Of a stretch of 64,000 nt of DNA, positions 1-13,300 are shown piece after piece. The stretch is taken from the NCBI RefSeq assembly GCF_027596085.1, contig NC_072450.1, forward strand, positions 29,181,248 to 29,245,247. Reading direction: 5' to 3'. A program made the position numbers and the translations under genes. Each line of letters starts with the position of its first letter. Positions within the stretch are counted from its first letter, which is position 1. The stretch is from Anoplopoma fimbria. Taxonomy: Eukaryota; Chordata; Actinopteri; Perciformes; Anoplopomatidae. The notes under the pieces are model-generated. The model saw only the letters and a list, made by a program, of their open reading frames with translations. It was not told the origin of the DNA and ran no database searches.

Positions 1-880
1 CTGACTCACTTCCAGGTCTTATGGCTCATTCCTGCACCGCTCTACCAAGAAGCCTCACAATCTTTCCATGTGGATCCCTGCACAGAAGAAATCTAAAACT
101 GTTTGTGGACCCAAAGCATGCTGCATGGTCATTATCTCATCCAAAGCGCCAGTCTTCAGTGGGCCTTTTGTACTGGCGTGCTGTTTGAACTCCTACTCAC
201 TAAAGCACTGCAACCTGTGCAGTTTCTAAAAAGTTTCAAATCAGCAGGTCCTTGGATAACACCAGTTTCAGACTTTACGCCCCAAAACTGTGTTCGCGTA
301 TTCAGTCAAAGTTCCTTTTTTTTTAATGTGGGATTGAATTTCCATCGTCATTAGCATAACATTTAAATTCAAGGTGTGAAGGTGAGCTCCCTCTGCGGTG
401 TTTCAGGGGTGAATAGCTCACAACTATTTTGATGTCGAAGGATACACACAAAAAACGTAACACGAGGATTGAGCCATTACCTTGACTTCATTTTCATCAT
501 TATCTCCACCAGGAGATTATGTATTTTTGTGTGTGTGTGTATCTCTGTGTCTGTCTGTCTGTCCAAGGCTAATTTTACGTACTGCTGGACTCATCAGCAT
601 AACATTTTTTGTGCTCAATTATGACTGTGTTCAGAAAAACCTTTCATGGTTGCTGTATTTCACACTTTTTAAAACATACTTTATTGAGAATAAAGATGTT
701 TTATACAGAAATGTACTGCTGACCCTTCCTTGCTGCCTGTTGGTAGGGACCGCAAGAGATCAAAAAAATGTTCCTCCTCTGATTTGCACGCTTAGGCAAT
801 TAAATGTATCGATGTAGATTGACCATATTTTAAATTAACTGCACGTTTATGCTTCATAGTTCATACGTTTTCATCACTAA
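1..880. other. Intergenic, no gene seen
   Basis: The reading frames here are short and have no recognisable domain. Around 495-580 there is a CTCCACCAGGAGATTATG-type motif followed by a GT run and a short (CTGT)n run. That combination resembles a recurrent fish interspersed repeat, but too little is left to classify it. Nothing else could be supported. Confidence 0.6.
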
Positions 881-884
881 GGCT

Positions 885-1237
885 CGCAGAATCACTAATC
901 TCTTTTAAATCACTTCTTAAAACACATTTTTACAGAATGGCTTTGATGTGATGTCATCGTTTTAATGTTTCGTTTTATTTGGTTTTACTATTTTATCTTA
1001 TATTCGTTTACTATTTTATGTTTATCTATTTCACTTGATTTTATTTATTTTGTTCGTTTATTTGATTGTCACTTGTTATTTCATTTTATGTCTTAGTTTA
1101 GTTTTATCCTAATGACTGTTTTTAATGTTTCATCTATTGCACTGTTTTGCTGCCTTGTCTGTCGAAGCACTTTGTAAACCTTGTTTTTAAAAGGTGCTAT
1201 ATAAATAAAGTTATTATTATAATTATTACTATCACAA
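885..1237 (+). mobile_element. LINE (L2/CR1-like) 3' end relic
   Basis: Positions 892-951 read as an open stretch ending in a stop (SLISFKSLLKTHFYRMALM*). The FKSLLKTH-FR pattern is typical of the last residues of fish L2/CR1-type LINE ORF2 proteins (known family). An AT-rich 3' untranslated region follows, then a terminal block at 1170-1215 (AAGCACTTTGTAAACC, GGTGCTATATAAATAAAG) and a (TTATTA)-like tail. That block is a common 3' end of teleost L2-type elements. The 5' part, including the reverse transcriptase, is absent, as expected for a 5'-truncated insertion. The precise clade is an inference. Confidence 0.6.
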
Positions 1238-2172
1238 TGAGGGACAATTATTTCAGCGCTAAGCATACCTACCAAGAGCACCTTTCAACACCGTGGACAG
1301 CTCCACAGCAGACACAAAATCTAGTTTTTTTATTTGAGACAAAATATGATAACAATATTAAACGCCAAACGGACTACATTTCTGTAATATAAGATACTTA
1401 TTGAATATCAAATACCTTTTCAAAGCAAACACATCGGGCATGTGTGACCCTGCACATTCTCTGCCAGCTGTTGTATATTGCTATCGGGCCTTCTTAATAT
1501 GATCTTTTATGTTTTGGCATTTTCCCCATGCGTGAGAGAAAATGTACTCTTGCAGTGTGTCCAGAACGCAGCGTTTTCATTGCCGGATACTTCATGAAGG
1601 AAGGAGTATCCCTCTTGCAGCATCTTTAAAAAAGACTGACTTTATCTTCAGCATGACAGCTAACCGTTAGCAGGCTAACAGGTTCTATCAGAAAGGGCAG
1701 CAATTGTCATAGCGACAGCCCCGAAATCAACACATTGAATGATTGACACTTACAGACAGTCAGTGTTGAATTCACATGCTTGGTGCTTTGTTGGTGTTTT
1801 TATATTGGATTAGATAATAACTAGTGGGACAGACTATTCATTTGAGCTAGCAGTGAAAGCAAGTTTGGTGAATTTTGGTGAAAACTGGGTCAGTTTGCTG
1901 TTTACAGATATTTGTCGGGACTAGCCACATTTTGCTAGAAACAGGGATGATCTATGAGAAACCTGGACATCTAGTCACCGCATATGTTAACCCAGTATCA
2001 TGGTAGGTCTGGAATAATCCAAAAAATTAATTCTACTGGGCTCGTGTACATGGACACGATTGTCAATGTTTTGTTTTTTTTGTGGAGGTCAGGACGAAAA
2101 ACAATGCCAATGGAAAGTCAGTTAAGATCCTTTTACCGTGGTGGACAAACAAATCAAACACATCCATGTGAA
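1238..2172. other. Intergenic, nothing recognised
   Basis: Unique-looking AT-rich sequence. No reading frame with a recognisable domain, no tRNA-like box pair and no simple repeat was seen. Confidence 0.5.
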
Positions 2173-2174
2173 TA

Positions 2175-2404
2175 CAGTACCAGTAAAACGTTTGGACACA
2201 CCTTCTCATTCAACTACTTTGAAGAATCTAAAATATAAAACATATTCTGGTTTGTTGAGCATTTGTTTGTTTACCACATAATTCCATATGTGTTCCTTCA
2301 TAGTTTGGATGTCTTCAATATTAATCTACAATGTAGAAAAAAATAATAAAAATAAAGAAAAACCATTGAATGAGAAGGTGTGTCCAAACTTTTGACTGGT
2401 ACTG
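2175..2404. mobile_element. Tc1/mariner-type MITE, copy 1
   Basis: A 230-bp non-autonomous DNA transposon. The left end (CAGTACCAGT...TTTGGACACACC) and right end are inverted repeats of about 39 bp with two mismatches. The element is flanked by TA on both sides (2173-2174, 2405-2406), the target duplication expected of Tc1/mariner elements. The interior is AT-rich and too short to hold a transposase. A second copy at 16063-16298 is nearly identical along its whole length, so the two come from one family. The apparent reading frames that cross this element are accidental. Confidence 0.85.
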
Positions 2405-2889
2405 TATGTTATGGTCAAAGCAGGTGGTGTAGAGAGAGTTGTAGTCCAACCACAAAACCGGTGTTTCAAGACTGTGTGTCCAAAAGTATTGTTGTGGTTA
2501 TGTTGCCTACTGTTTGTGATAATTTTCCTGAAACAAACTAAGTGGTTAGGGTTACTGCCTAAAGCAATGTCAAGCCCAACGATGATGGTTTTCCTGAACC
2601 TAACATAGAGGTTTTGTTGCCTTAACTTTTTTTTGTTTTTTAATGAAATGTCATCGTTTAGAGCAAAACGAAGAAACTGACAATTCATGTCCCTGTCCCA
2701 CCAAACCAACAAATTGAGTTTCATGACTAATTCACAAACTGTTTTTAGACTGTGTTGCATATGAATGTATAACAATCGCTTAGCAAATGACTGAACCAAG
2801 CGCTGGCTGAAACAGAGACGTCTTCTCACGTCGGTAGGAGGAGAGCAGGTTAGCTCTTTAAGGCCACTGAGCAGCAGAGTCCCGCAGTG
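2405..2889. other. Intergenic with diffuse repeat relic
   Basis: Around 2500-2640 two stretches resemble the 'module C' motif found elsewhere in the window (TTTTCCTGAACCTAAC, GTTTTGTTGCCTTAAC). The match is partial and old. No gene was seen. Confidence 0.35.
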
Positions 2890-3148
2890 TGTTTGGCTAA
2901 CAGAGCTTATAGCTAACAGCAACATGAAGTGTAAAAACCAGTGCAATATGACAATGACGATGACAATAAAAACCTGTGCAATATATTTACACATAAAAAA
3001 GTTAAAATAGTTAAAATAGTTTTTTGTCTGTAAATACAGTATTTCAGTTATTGTTGTTTTTCTACTGTTTTTTGTTTTTATTGCTTATTTATAATACTTA
3101 CTTATAGCACTAATAAAGGATTATCTTATCTTATCTTATCTTATCTTA
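2890..3148 (+). mobile_element. Non-LTR retrotransposon 3' tail with (TTATC)n
   Basis: The segment contains GCAATATGACAATGACGATG and similar 3'-UTR-like sequence. It ends with CACTAATAAAGGA followed by five units of TTATC (3120-3146). The AATAAAGGATTATCTTATC ending is shared with copies near 30640-30716 and, decayed, 5860-5930. It is typical of fish LINE 3' ends that terminate in a short tandem repeat. No coding portion is present. Confidence 0.55.
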
Positions 3149-3789
3149 ACACAGTGCAGACCGCAGCATAGATTCAAATGAGAGCGTATCTGTTGCATGA
3201 GACGAGTGAGTTAAAAACAGCGTCGGATCAAATGCCGTCTAGAAGCGTGCAGTTGTGGGTTGCATTCATTCAATCAAACATGAGAGCAGTGGTCATTGCA
3301 GACACACCTGGTGGAGATCTGCTTCCCACTGAGTGCACTTTTCTTGTTATATCAAACACCTCAGTCATACGTCAGGCTACGAACCAATTACCTATAAATA
3401 AGTGAATGTTGTATTTTGCAGCTCGTGGCCTTGGCTGATCTTGATGTTTCGCACATTAAAGCCAACAGTGATGTTTAATGATTTATTTTGTTTAAGGGGC
3501 GGCTTTATCTGCTGAAAGAAATGTTCTACATAATGAGTGCTGACCCCATACCACTAATTACTTACTCTTGTAGATAAACTTCACAATATAAGTGTTTTTT
3601 TTATTTTAATGTATAATTAAAATAACACATTTTAACTATGCCATTTAGTCTTAACAAAACAATTAAGGATATATAATCATTAATAGAGAGTAGGCAGCAT
3701 TTATGGGTTCTGTAGTGACATAATTCCCGATTAAAACATAATGTGCAGTGCTCTTTGTACAATAATAATTGCTTAATATCAAGTCTTCA
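3149..3789. other. Intergenic, nothing recognised
   Basis: AT-rich sequence with only a short, featureless reading frame (3178-3405). No motif or repeat could be named. Confidence 0.5.
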
Positions 3790-4005
3790 GTGGGAGAAAG
3801 ATTCTAAGTACATTTACTCAAGTGCTGTTCTTAAGTACAGCTTAAAGGCACTCCTACTTTACTTAATTTGACTCCACTATATAGGCCTATAGTTCCTATA
3901 TCATACATACAAACCACACGATCAATTTATAAAATATGATGAATTACTATTGATTAAAGTACTCAACAGAAATGACCTCCACCTCGACCGACTACACCAT
4001 CATCC
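3790..4005 (+). repeat. Interspersed repeat of the TACATTTACTCAAG type
   Basis: The block begins with CTAAGTACATTTACTCAAG and continues with TTAAGTACAG, CTCCTACTTTACTT and CTCCACTATA, then TAAAATATGATGAATTA and CCTCCACCTCGACCGAC. This order matches a very common unclassified interspersed repeat that I recognise from percomorph genomes. It has no coding capacity. A related AAGTAAAAGTAC-type stretch lies at 50455-50590. The assignment rests on recognition, not alignment. Confidence 0.5.
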
Positions 4006-5719
4006 TGGATCTTATGATCCTATCTGCACGCTACATTTTGTACAGGAGCTTTGTTCTCTATTTATCCTTTTATCACTAGCACCTTTATGTTGTATTTCAT
4101 TGTATTTAGCATTACAGTTTTGCACCTTCATTGTGTTATCCTGTTTGAAATGTCCTTCGCCTATTCAAAATCTGAAATCTTTTAATAGACAAAGAAAACA
4201 AAAAACAACAACTCATATTCCTCTGTAATATCATATCTGTCACATGAAGCGCATCGTCATAAACAAATTTTCAAAGCAAAAACCAGCCAAGGAAGAGAAA
4301 GAGGGCGACAGACAGAGATAGATTTGGTCAGCTGTTAAGCCTGACTGTGGAGTGATATTCCTCCACTGTGGCAGCGACAATGGCCCAGTGAGCACCAGAC
4401 TGAATCATCTCTGCCTCTCATCTCTTTGTGTTCCTGTGTGCATCTCTGGATTTTAAATAAAACTCAGTATGTATTAAACATCCCCTGGAACTGTTTGCTT
4501 ATTCATGTCGCAGTCTTCAGTCTGTCAGTATTACAGACAGCTTTTCAGCTGATCCCGTCTCTGCGAAAGTCACATATTCCAGTCCGCAAGCCAACGGGCA
4601 TTTGTAGATGCCAGTGCTGCACGTCACATGACAAACAACACTGTCACACACTTGCTATCAAAACTGGACTTTTTCAAGCATTCTCTAGGCTGAAATGCCA
4701 CTGGGCAACATTATTTGATCGCAGACCCACTTTAGTTCAGCACAGTCAAGGAGGTTTGGCTGGGAGAGCAACGTTCAGAGGATCAAAACACTTGTGGGTT
4801 GAAGTGTATGTAGCTGAGTCTACCTGGCAGGATACAGAAATAGGAGCAGCACAAAAGAAAACCAAACGTAAACATATATTTCCAAAGCATTGTACCTTAT
4901 GCTGTATATAAGGTTTAAACCATCTAACGTTTGTAAGAAGATGTGTTTTTCTGATTGTCAACAAACAAAGTGAAAAGACTCAAACCAACAACTTGTTAGC
5001 TCGTCTCATAATACTGTCTGACTTTCCAAACCCTTGCTGTAGCACTCAGCTCTTTTGTCCATTGGTTGACAAGTGAAATTGTTTTGGGACTATTTTCATT
5101 AGTTCCTGCAGTGAGTGTTTGGGTGCAACAGGACTTTGTGTGTGGAATTGAGTCTAAATAAAGTGTTTGTGTTCATGGTAATGAAGCAACATGTCACCCA
5201 GGGCAGCCAGTGTGGCTCATTGATGTGTATTTAATTGGACATCAATTTATCAACGCTAGAGAGCTATATTAGTCCTTGGATACACACAGACAGTTTTATT
5301 TGCAAAATGTGGGACACTAAAACTCCCAGGATAAGCAGAGTTGTGATGATATCTGTTCTTTCATATTGTGGTATCTGATGATAGAAAAATAGAACCCATT
5401 GAGGTTAGACTTACCATAGACCCTTTATCAAATATGTGATATTTTTGTTATACTTAATGAAACTACAGTCCTACAGTAAATAGTCCTAGCTTGGTGAGGG
5501 GGCTGTAGGTGGCCCGAGGCAGCTACCTTCTGCAAAGAGACAAGGAAATATCTCCAAGGTGGCATTATTTACATGTTGTGTGTTCTTAGTTGGCTTGCTA
5601 ACGCCCGTCCACACTGCCTGCCTGGGAAGCTTGTGACGGCTGCCTCTCTGAACTGCTGCCAGCCTCTTCTCTCTAGATACCGTTTCCTCTCATAATGACC
5701 AGAATGTGTCATTTAACTT
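4006..5719. other. Intergenic, no supported gene
   Basis: Contains a 161-codon open frame at 4426-4911 with no recognisable domain and ordinary intergenic composition. I treat it as a chance frame. A TATA-like or splice context that would support an exon was not evident. Confidence 0.5.
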
Positions 5720-5935
5720 CAATATAAATGTCATTAATATTCATTTTGGACACAACATTTATATTTATATCATATTGTAGTTATTGCTTTTTTAACGTTT
5801 TTTTTACTAATTTATTATTCTTTACTGTGTTTTACTTTTGTCTCTTGTTTGCACTATCCTCTCTGCTGCTGTAATCCTGTAAATTTCCCCGCTGCGGGAC
5901 TAATTAAGGATTCTTTTATTTTTATCTCTTAAAAA
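5720..5935 (+). mobile_element. Non-LTR retrotransposon 3' tail relic
   Basis: The stretch from about 5840 contains GTTTGCACTATCCTCTCTGC, CTGTAAATTTCCCCGCTGCG and GGGACTAATTAAGGATT, ending in a T/A-rich decayed tail. It matches the tail at 30640-30716 (AAATTTCCCCGCTGCGGGAC...TAAAGGATTATC) with a few substitutions. It is therefore an older, 5'-truncated copy of the same retrotransposon 3' end. The AT-rich sequence upstream is probably its 3' UTR. Confidence 0.55.
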
Positions 5936-6429
5936 AGTTAAGTAGATTGGGCTCATTTGTGAATAACAATCCACAAAATGAAGATGGCATTCTATTGATT
6001 TTATTCTGCAAATATTTTAGAATAAAAGGCATTTGTTTTGAGATTCTGTCCACACAAAATAACGCTAGAGGGCTTTATTTTGAAAGGGAAAGGGCAAATG
6101 TTAAAAATAAATAATAACTTTTTACTGTCTTTGACATGTTCTTTAAAGATGGACATCCAAACTCTAGTAATGTTGTTGGTATGATGTCGATATGCTGTCA
6201 AAACATTGTTTTGCTGTCTGTTTTTACTGTGAACAACACGAAGCACAGAAAAAATAAATCTCTCAACATTAGCCACTGGTAAGATAACATGCATGTATCT
6301 TAAACAAAGAGGTAACGGAAAGGAATGTAACTAATCACTTTTGCTATTGGTTAATAAGTGAAGTCAATTTATTCATTGGTACATAAGCAGCTTCGTTAAG
6401 AAAAACATTGAAGTCATTCAAAAGCACTT

Positions 6430-7260
6430 CCAGACGCATTGTAACATCAAAGCCATCACTCTTTTTTCCCTCTAATCATGACCGGGGCTCACCAATATTG
6501 TCACATTAAGATCCCTTGGCTGCCCTTGTCATAAAGTTTGGCCGCCTCCGACAGTGAGCAGCAAAGTGAGAATGGTTGGCACTGAACCTGTCATCTTCCA
6601 TTCATTATCATGACAACTGACAGACTGCGCTGAGGATCATTCAAATCCACGCGGACCCACTAAATCTCAATAAAGTGGAATGTCAATCTGGCTCTGGCTC
6701 GACCAAGCAGTTTTCATGTCTGGGGTTTGTCCCCCTAGAACAGGAACAAGCTGTTAGATTGACACAACACACACTCCCCTAACTGCTATTGATTATTATG
6801 CCCGCCCATTTTAACAACCCACACAGCCTTAATTCTTTTTTTTCTGATCTCGGTTTGTCCTCCTCTCACGCAGTCTTTCTCATTGAAAAACCACATTTCA
6901 ATTAATGGATTATCAGCTGTGGAACACTGTTGATAATCCAAATCAGGCTTTTTCCACAAATGAGGCATCAACTCCGAGGCTGGTGAAGAAGCACACACGT
7001 AGGGAAGGGAGAACAGATATATTGCCGGAGTTTATAGAATGCTTGGCAGAGAAAAAAGAGGAAGGTGTGAGTTCATTATCCAGACGTACAATTTCTCTCT
7101 CCCACCTGCAACAAGCTAGCCATCAGGGGAAATATCTTGATAGGACGATAAAGAAAACAGAGACAGGGAATATGCTCGGTGGTGCTTTGGAGAGGCGCCA
7201 ATTGGACTTTGCTGCAAACACAATCTGGAGATCCACTGGGCTGTAAATTGGCTGGGTATA
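6430..7260. promoter_or_regulatory. Candidate conserved noncoding region
   Basis: Non-repetitive, moderately GC-balanced sequence with no long reading frame, standing out from the AT-rich surroundings. It holds clustered developmental-type sites: TGACAACTGACAG at 6612-6624, TTCAATTAATGG near 6897-6908, and an inverted pair GGATTATCA (6907-6915) / TGATAATCC (6931-6939) around a CAGCTG E-box. Such clusters are known from vertebrate enhancers. Here function is an inference from composition and motif density only. Confidence 0.25.
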
Positions 7261-7353
7261 ATGCCAGTGTGTGTGCTTGTGTATGCGTGTGGGTGTGTCA
7301 GATAGTGGATAGGGACATTCGGGAATGCTAGCCTGGAGCTTTAAGTCTTCTAA

Positions 7354-7396
7354 CCAAACAAACAAACAAACAAACAAACAAACAAACAAACAAACC
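7354..7396. repeat. (CAAA)n microsatellite
   Basis: About ten uninterrupted CAAA units. The short open frame that reads through it on the minus strand is an artefact of the repeat. Confidence 0.95.
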
Positions 7397-10258
7397 CAAA
7401 TACAGTTTCACCTCCTTGTCATGAGGCTTCTTGGCAATTTAAGCATTACAACTGGAAACTGTTCTTGAGCTGTGTGCGAGTACATTCAGAGATTAAAACT
7501 GGAGTCTAATTCCTGGGGATGTGTAAACTTACTCGACCAATCCAGCTGATTCTGATGCTGTCCATGTTTAATAAAGCCAGCAGGACTTAACTGGACCAGG
7601 AGACTACTGTTAATATCCTATAATGTTGTTATAAGTTATTTAGAAGTAACGTGTTTTTGGACTTATGATTTCCCGTTTTACTTAGATAACATACTTATTG
7701 GAAACCCAACTGTAATGTTTTTTCCTAAACCTAACTAGGTGGTTTTGTTGCCTAAACCTAAGCCAGCTTTTTTGTTTTTTAGTTCACAATGTTAACCATG
7801 TCTTCACTGCGAACGTATCTGAGCGTCATAGTTTGACGAGCAAAGTGATGCCAAGGTCTCTGACCAAGCCTCAGTTGGGATTTAACGTCTTCCCCTAAAA
7901 GAGTCTGATATCGTCTTTAAAATCATTCCATCATTTTCTGGAATGTCACTAGTGCAAAACAATTATGGCTCCTTTTCGGGGGTTTTTTGGGACCTACGAG
8001 TGAGATGGAAACAATAGTTGTACTTTAGCATCGACCTGTTTAAGCTTGCACTGTGAACAAAATCCTCCAGCTTCACTTCACAACACTGACACAACCCAGG
8101 AAGCACCAGTGTAGCAGTTGTGTGAGAATTGTGAAGAATATCAGGGGTCGCGTCACGGTCTGACTACACCAACCTTCTTTTTCTAAAACAGCACAGTGGA
8201 AAATGGCAAGAAAAATGAGGAGAAAGAGGTGGGGCGGCGTGCAAGGCAATATCCTGACTGGATACAAAAACTGGGATTTAGCAATTATGTGCTATCTTAG
8301 ACCACAAAGCCACCATGAAGGAGTGCAGGGGCCTAGTATTAACTGAACAGAGTGAATGTTGTTCCATCTGATTCCACACTGCAGATGGTCAAGGTAGGTT
8401 AGTGACAATGCTGATTTGACAGCATCCTAAAACAAGAAGAACGTTCTCTGCATGGGACGTTAATGTCCATATGTATGACTCCTGGTTGTCTGTCCTGAAA
8501 ACGTTAGGCTGCAAAGATAAATTAAAAAAGACTTTACCTCTTAGCGTTCTGCCCATATTAATCACTAGTTCCTTTGACAAGTGCAAGTCACAACACAAGT
8601 TGCCATGGAGACATCCAGACTCTAACCATCATTTTCTTTGATCACATAAACCACAGTGCTGGAATACATGCTGACTGTAAGACTGGTCCTTTCTTCAGAT
8701 TGGACTGGATAATGACAGTTCACCCAAAGCAGTGGTAGGTCACATCCAAAATTTTGAAGGATTGTTTCCGACAATTTTCATAACTTTTTTGAAAACCGAC
8801 AATCATGACATTCATGCAGTGATCGGCCGGTGTGCAAAGCTACGGTGTTAGACATTCAATCTTCACACATCTACTGCTGTAGGGCCCTGTGATTTCTATG
8901 AGGCAGAAATAACAGAGGCAATTGAGTATTTTTGGATGATAAGAAAAGAAATCAACTGCAAAAATGTGGAGGCTCTTTATGAAAATGAGGATTTCTCCTG
9001 CAATCATAAGCTTTTTCTCACAGCAACGGACAGAACCAAAAAAATACCACGATGTTTTTGGATTAATTAACAGGCACGATGCTTCTCTCTTCTGCTCTCA
9101 GGGTCGGTGTTTCCCTTCGAGGGTCCACTCACACACTCTTACGGTCATGTCAAAGGGGCCCTCCGAGATGGCTACCATAGTTCACACTGCACAACTTTAG
9201 CCCTGATTGTCCACTTGCCAACAGTTTTTTGGAGCTTCCCAACAAAAGCCCCAGATAAGAGGCCAATTGCTGTTGGCTCGCTGTTCAAAGACGCTCGCTG
9301 AGAGGCTCACAGAGGCATCGCCTAGAGGGCTAAATATCTGACCTGTCAGGGAGCGTCAGTCAATTAGAGCGGAAACAAGGAATTTGGGAAAAAAATGTAT
9401 ATATATTTCGTAGGGTCCTACTTTTGTCACTTTTTGTGTAACCGAGTGCAACACTATGACTGCCTTTGAGGAAATATTGTCCAAAAAAGTGCCTCCTTCA
9501 TGTGTGGCCATTCTGAACAGAGAGGTACACTTTTTTTTGTTTCAGACAAATGCTCGGCTGACATGTACAAACTAGTTGAGCTTTGAGCATAACCTGCTTA
9601 GATCACACATTTTTGCCTGCTCAAAGACGATGCACTAGACAGCCACAAAGAAGTCCAACAAAGAGAGTACTTGTGCCAAGATACAAGACCACAGGCATCT
9701 CACTTGATACAAAAGTCAATGATTCATTGGCAAGGTCGCACATTCTTTTTGCAAGGATTAACGACAAGCCGATTTTCATTTTTCTGTGCTCTAAATACTT
9801 TGCTGTGCGCTTCTTTGCTTCTTTAGTATGTTTGACACTGCACGCCCTCGAGAAAAGAGTGGCAGCAAATAATTACGGTCCCTTAAATGCATCCTCAGGA
9901 TCTTCAGACAAAAGGCAATCAATCAACCGAAGTTGTATAATTTTGCAGCAGACAAAGCAGAAAACTTCTGGTCGCCAGGTCAGTAACATCGGCTATGTAT
10001 GATCTGAAGATGTTAACATCGTCACTGAGCTTATAGAAGGATCCACTTGACTGCCACTGAAACAAGCCTCGTGCAGCATCCAACCTTGACTGTATTTGTA
10101 CAGATCGCCATTGTGATATGTTGCTGCACATTAGTGTGTTAGAGTGAGTCTTCTTATGAGAAAAGCAAAGAACTTAAGAGCAGCCAGTGAGAAAAAAAAA
10201 ACCCCGAACACAGTGAAACTGACCGGTCGACTAAAGAGTGCACATTTACAAGCCCACC

Positions 10259-10260
<2 letters not shown>
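7397..10260. other. Intergenic; one module C relic
   Basis: No gene could be supported. At 7705-7775 there is a good copy of the 'module C' repeat motif (TTTTTTCCTAAACCTAACTA, GGTTTTGTTGCCTAAACC), shared with copies near 30740, 33390 and 63265. Other reading frames (for example 9583-10002, 139 codons) have no recognisable domain and are probably chance frames. Confidence 0.5.

Positions 10261-10308
<48 letters not shown>
10261..10308. repeat. (TCA)16 microsatellite
   Basis: Sixteen uninterrupted TCA units. The methionine-run frame on the minus strand is created by the repeat. Confidence 0.95.
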
Positions 10309-13300
10309 CAGTGTTAAATGAAACAGACTGACCTGTGCTGCTTATTCCGCTGCTGCTCTGTGCTGTCACGCTCGTCTTAATGCTTCAGTCAACCGCTTTC
10401 TTCAGTGCTCCACACGCAGGGGTTCTGTTTTTTATGCACTCTTGGCCAAAGCCTAAACAAAGTGTAGCAGTTGTCAATAAAAGCAGAGCTAGACAATCCC
10501 TATTGCCACGTTTTCACAATCAATAAACCTTTCGATATCATTTTCGGAAGACGACGCAAAAATGACAAAAGAATGAAATCAAAAACAAAGGCGGCATCAT
10601 AATACAGCAGCTAATGGAACCTATGAGGGCCTTTAGAGCATCAACCTGGAAAGCTATAAAAATGAACAGTACTGCCTGTCAATTTGACTGGGCAGGATGT
10701 GGAAACTCAAAGCTCTCCAAACTGCTCCGACTGCTAATGGAGCCTCATAATTCCAAAGTCTCTGCCCGCTCACTTCGGAGAATAGAGCAGAAACTCAGCG
10801 GATACAATTCTGTTTTTACTTCCTTTTAATAATGCATGAAAGCGAATAGATTCATTTTCCCCCCTCTGTTCAATATTTAAGTGCACAAGGCTACCACTGA
10901 TCCTCGGTGAATCTGTGCTGCAGCATTGAGTACCTCCTCAGTAAGTGTCCCAATATCTCACTCTTGCTCCTCTGACACAGTCGGAGGTGGAGGAGTTATA
11001 TTGGATGGATTCCCTGGTAAAAGGGTGCTGGGCCAGTGGACTAAATCCTCAAGCCGAGCTTTTGTGGATCAGCCAGCAGGGTGTTAGGGAGAGACAGAGT
11101 AAACTGAACCCCATACGGCTGGATCAAGTCAGTCTCCACAACCTTCCATCTACAACATCTGCGCTATTTCATGTTCCACTCCTTCAGCCGGCCTCATGTG
11201 CCCCGTCTATAACACGCCATGGTAAATACGCTCAAGGTTTTTTTAGGATCCTAGTCACAAAGTGATTTCGTTTTCAAGATATCGACCAATGAACCTCAGA
11301 AGGACGTGGCTCAGCACATGACTGGACTAAAGTCAACGACCTTTGGGCCAATCATCACAAAAGGTTTTGTCCGCAATAATAAGAATAAATACCGGCTTGT
11401 CCAAACATCAGTAAACTTGCTGGATATTTTGAATTAAGCTGTTGAAACATGTCCCTTATGCTCTTCTTTACTGCAGAATTAAACCGGCTGAAGTTTTGCT
11501 TTGTGAAGCCAGAAACCACTCAGCTGCTTCATTCCGTTGAGCTAGAAAAGGAGAATGACCGCTTAATTGTGTAAATAATTTGTATTAGTGATGACAAAAT
11601 AACTAGTACATGAATGCTTACTGATTGAAGGGCAATATAACATGTTGTTTGGCTCAGTATTGCCGAGCACCACTACCTCCTTGTTTTTTTATTAAGATGA
11701 TTTTATTCATGTGTCACTGTTAACCTTTGTTACCCACTACCTTTCATACCCATTGTTTATTGTTCTGCTCAACACTGTTGAATAATTATATTATTCACCT
11801 CAAGCTATGCAAATATAAATGCTACTCTTACTACTTCTAATGATACAAAGCTTTTTAACCACTATTAATGTATGAAGTGCTTATTCTATTTATTTTTTAT
11901 CCTTCTACATTCTAACTCACCATGTAAATGAGATGCTGTTGGCCATTTCGAGACTTCAAGCTTTGAAGGCAGCGAGGCAGCCTGACCTTCTGCATGAGAA
12001 GAAGAATGCTGTCGGTGGTCTTCCTCAGAGCTAAGGCCTGGGTTGACTGTGTCATCTTATTTTAAATTTGATTTGCTGAAGCTAGGTTTGCTGAGCATGA
12101 CTACTCTCTCTGTTTTGTTTCTTTTTGGAAGAGGGGTGGATGTGAAGGTGACCACATAGTCAATTTGAACTTTCCCAACACTCTGAGGGGAGAAGAACAT
12201 TTCCAAAAACTACACCCCTGCATTACTTCAATTCATCATATGTGGTACTTCAACAAAGAAAGAATGATAATAAATAACAGATAAACACAGAAATGGGAAT
12301 CCATTATTTCAACCTGCTTGGTAAGAAGGAGACATTTCCAGTCCATTTTAAAGCTAAACAGATTTGGTTGAAGAAATGTGGCACTGTGGTTTTGATTCTT
12401 TACCAATTGTTTAGTAATCAATAGTGTGAAGGTTGTAAAGAAAGAAGTTATTTGCTCTTTTAAAGGTGCTTTCATTTCTTGTCATCGCTGTACTATTGTA
12501 GAGCAGACAGTACAGGGTTATTCTGTGATCTGTACGACAATACAACATGTATTCTTAAAGTGTTGGAAGAATAAAAGTTGAACTTAATTTTTTTTTACGT
12601 TATTGTAATTTGGTGATTTCCTTTATTTTCAGTCTCCTAAATGATTGTGGCGCATTCATTAAAATGTTGTTATATTTGCCTGCGATGGAATGCCACGGCT
12701 GCCAAAAGCAGTTTGTTTACGATTTTAACATGATTGCTTTTACGGATAACTCTTCATAATAATCTTGTTTACATGACTTTTCACTTAGTTGCGGAATAAG
12801 CTTCTACTACAAAGCCAATTTGTTTATGACTCGCCACCATCAAAACTGACCGAACCAATTACGGATGGGACTCTGGTTAATCAGATAATGCTGAAAAATG
12901 TAATGCACCATTGCCAGACAAATTGTCAGGCTGGAAATGATGCATGTAGTGAGCTGGTATTTTTGGATGAGGACACTGGCCGTCCTGAGGACATTCAGTA
13001 ATGAAGAGGGAAAAGTTGTAACTGTTTCAAGATTCTCCTCTGGACTGTGCTTATCTAATTCCAAAGGATGTCGCCGTCTCTGACCTGATGGTTCGCTCTC
13101 TGTACTGTGTAGTGGGCGAAGCAGATAAAACCAAACCCACTGCGAGTTGACCCTCTGTGTGTTTCCTCTCCATTTGTTGACTTGTTGATTCATTTATTGA
13201 TATGATAAGACAGGTAGTGTGGCAGAGAGGATAAAGACCAATGACCACGTCCTCTTATCTGTGTTCCACCTCTCCTGACCCCCTCACACATGATGCAACA

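Noticed and set aside
2326..2994. 222-codon open frame on the minus strand, the second longest single frame in the window
   Set aside because: It runs through the end of the Tc1 MITE, module C-like sequence and LINE 3' sequence; there is no domain and the composition is that of intergenic DNA.
4426..4911. 161-codon frame with several Cys and His
   Set aside because: The Cys/His spacing fits no zinc-finger pattern; no splice or promoter support; probably a chance frame.
7257..7310. GT-rich stretch that could suggest a microsatellite
   Set aside because: It is only a loosely GT-rich run without a regular array.
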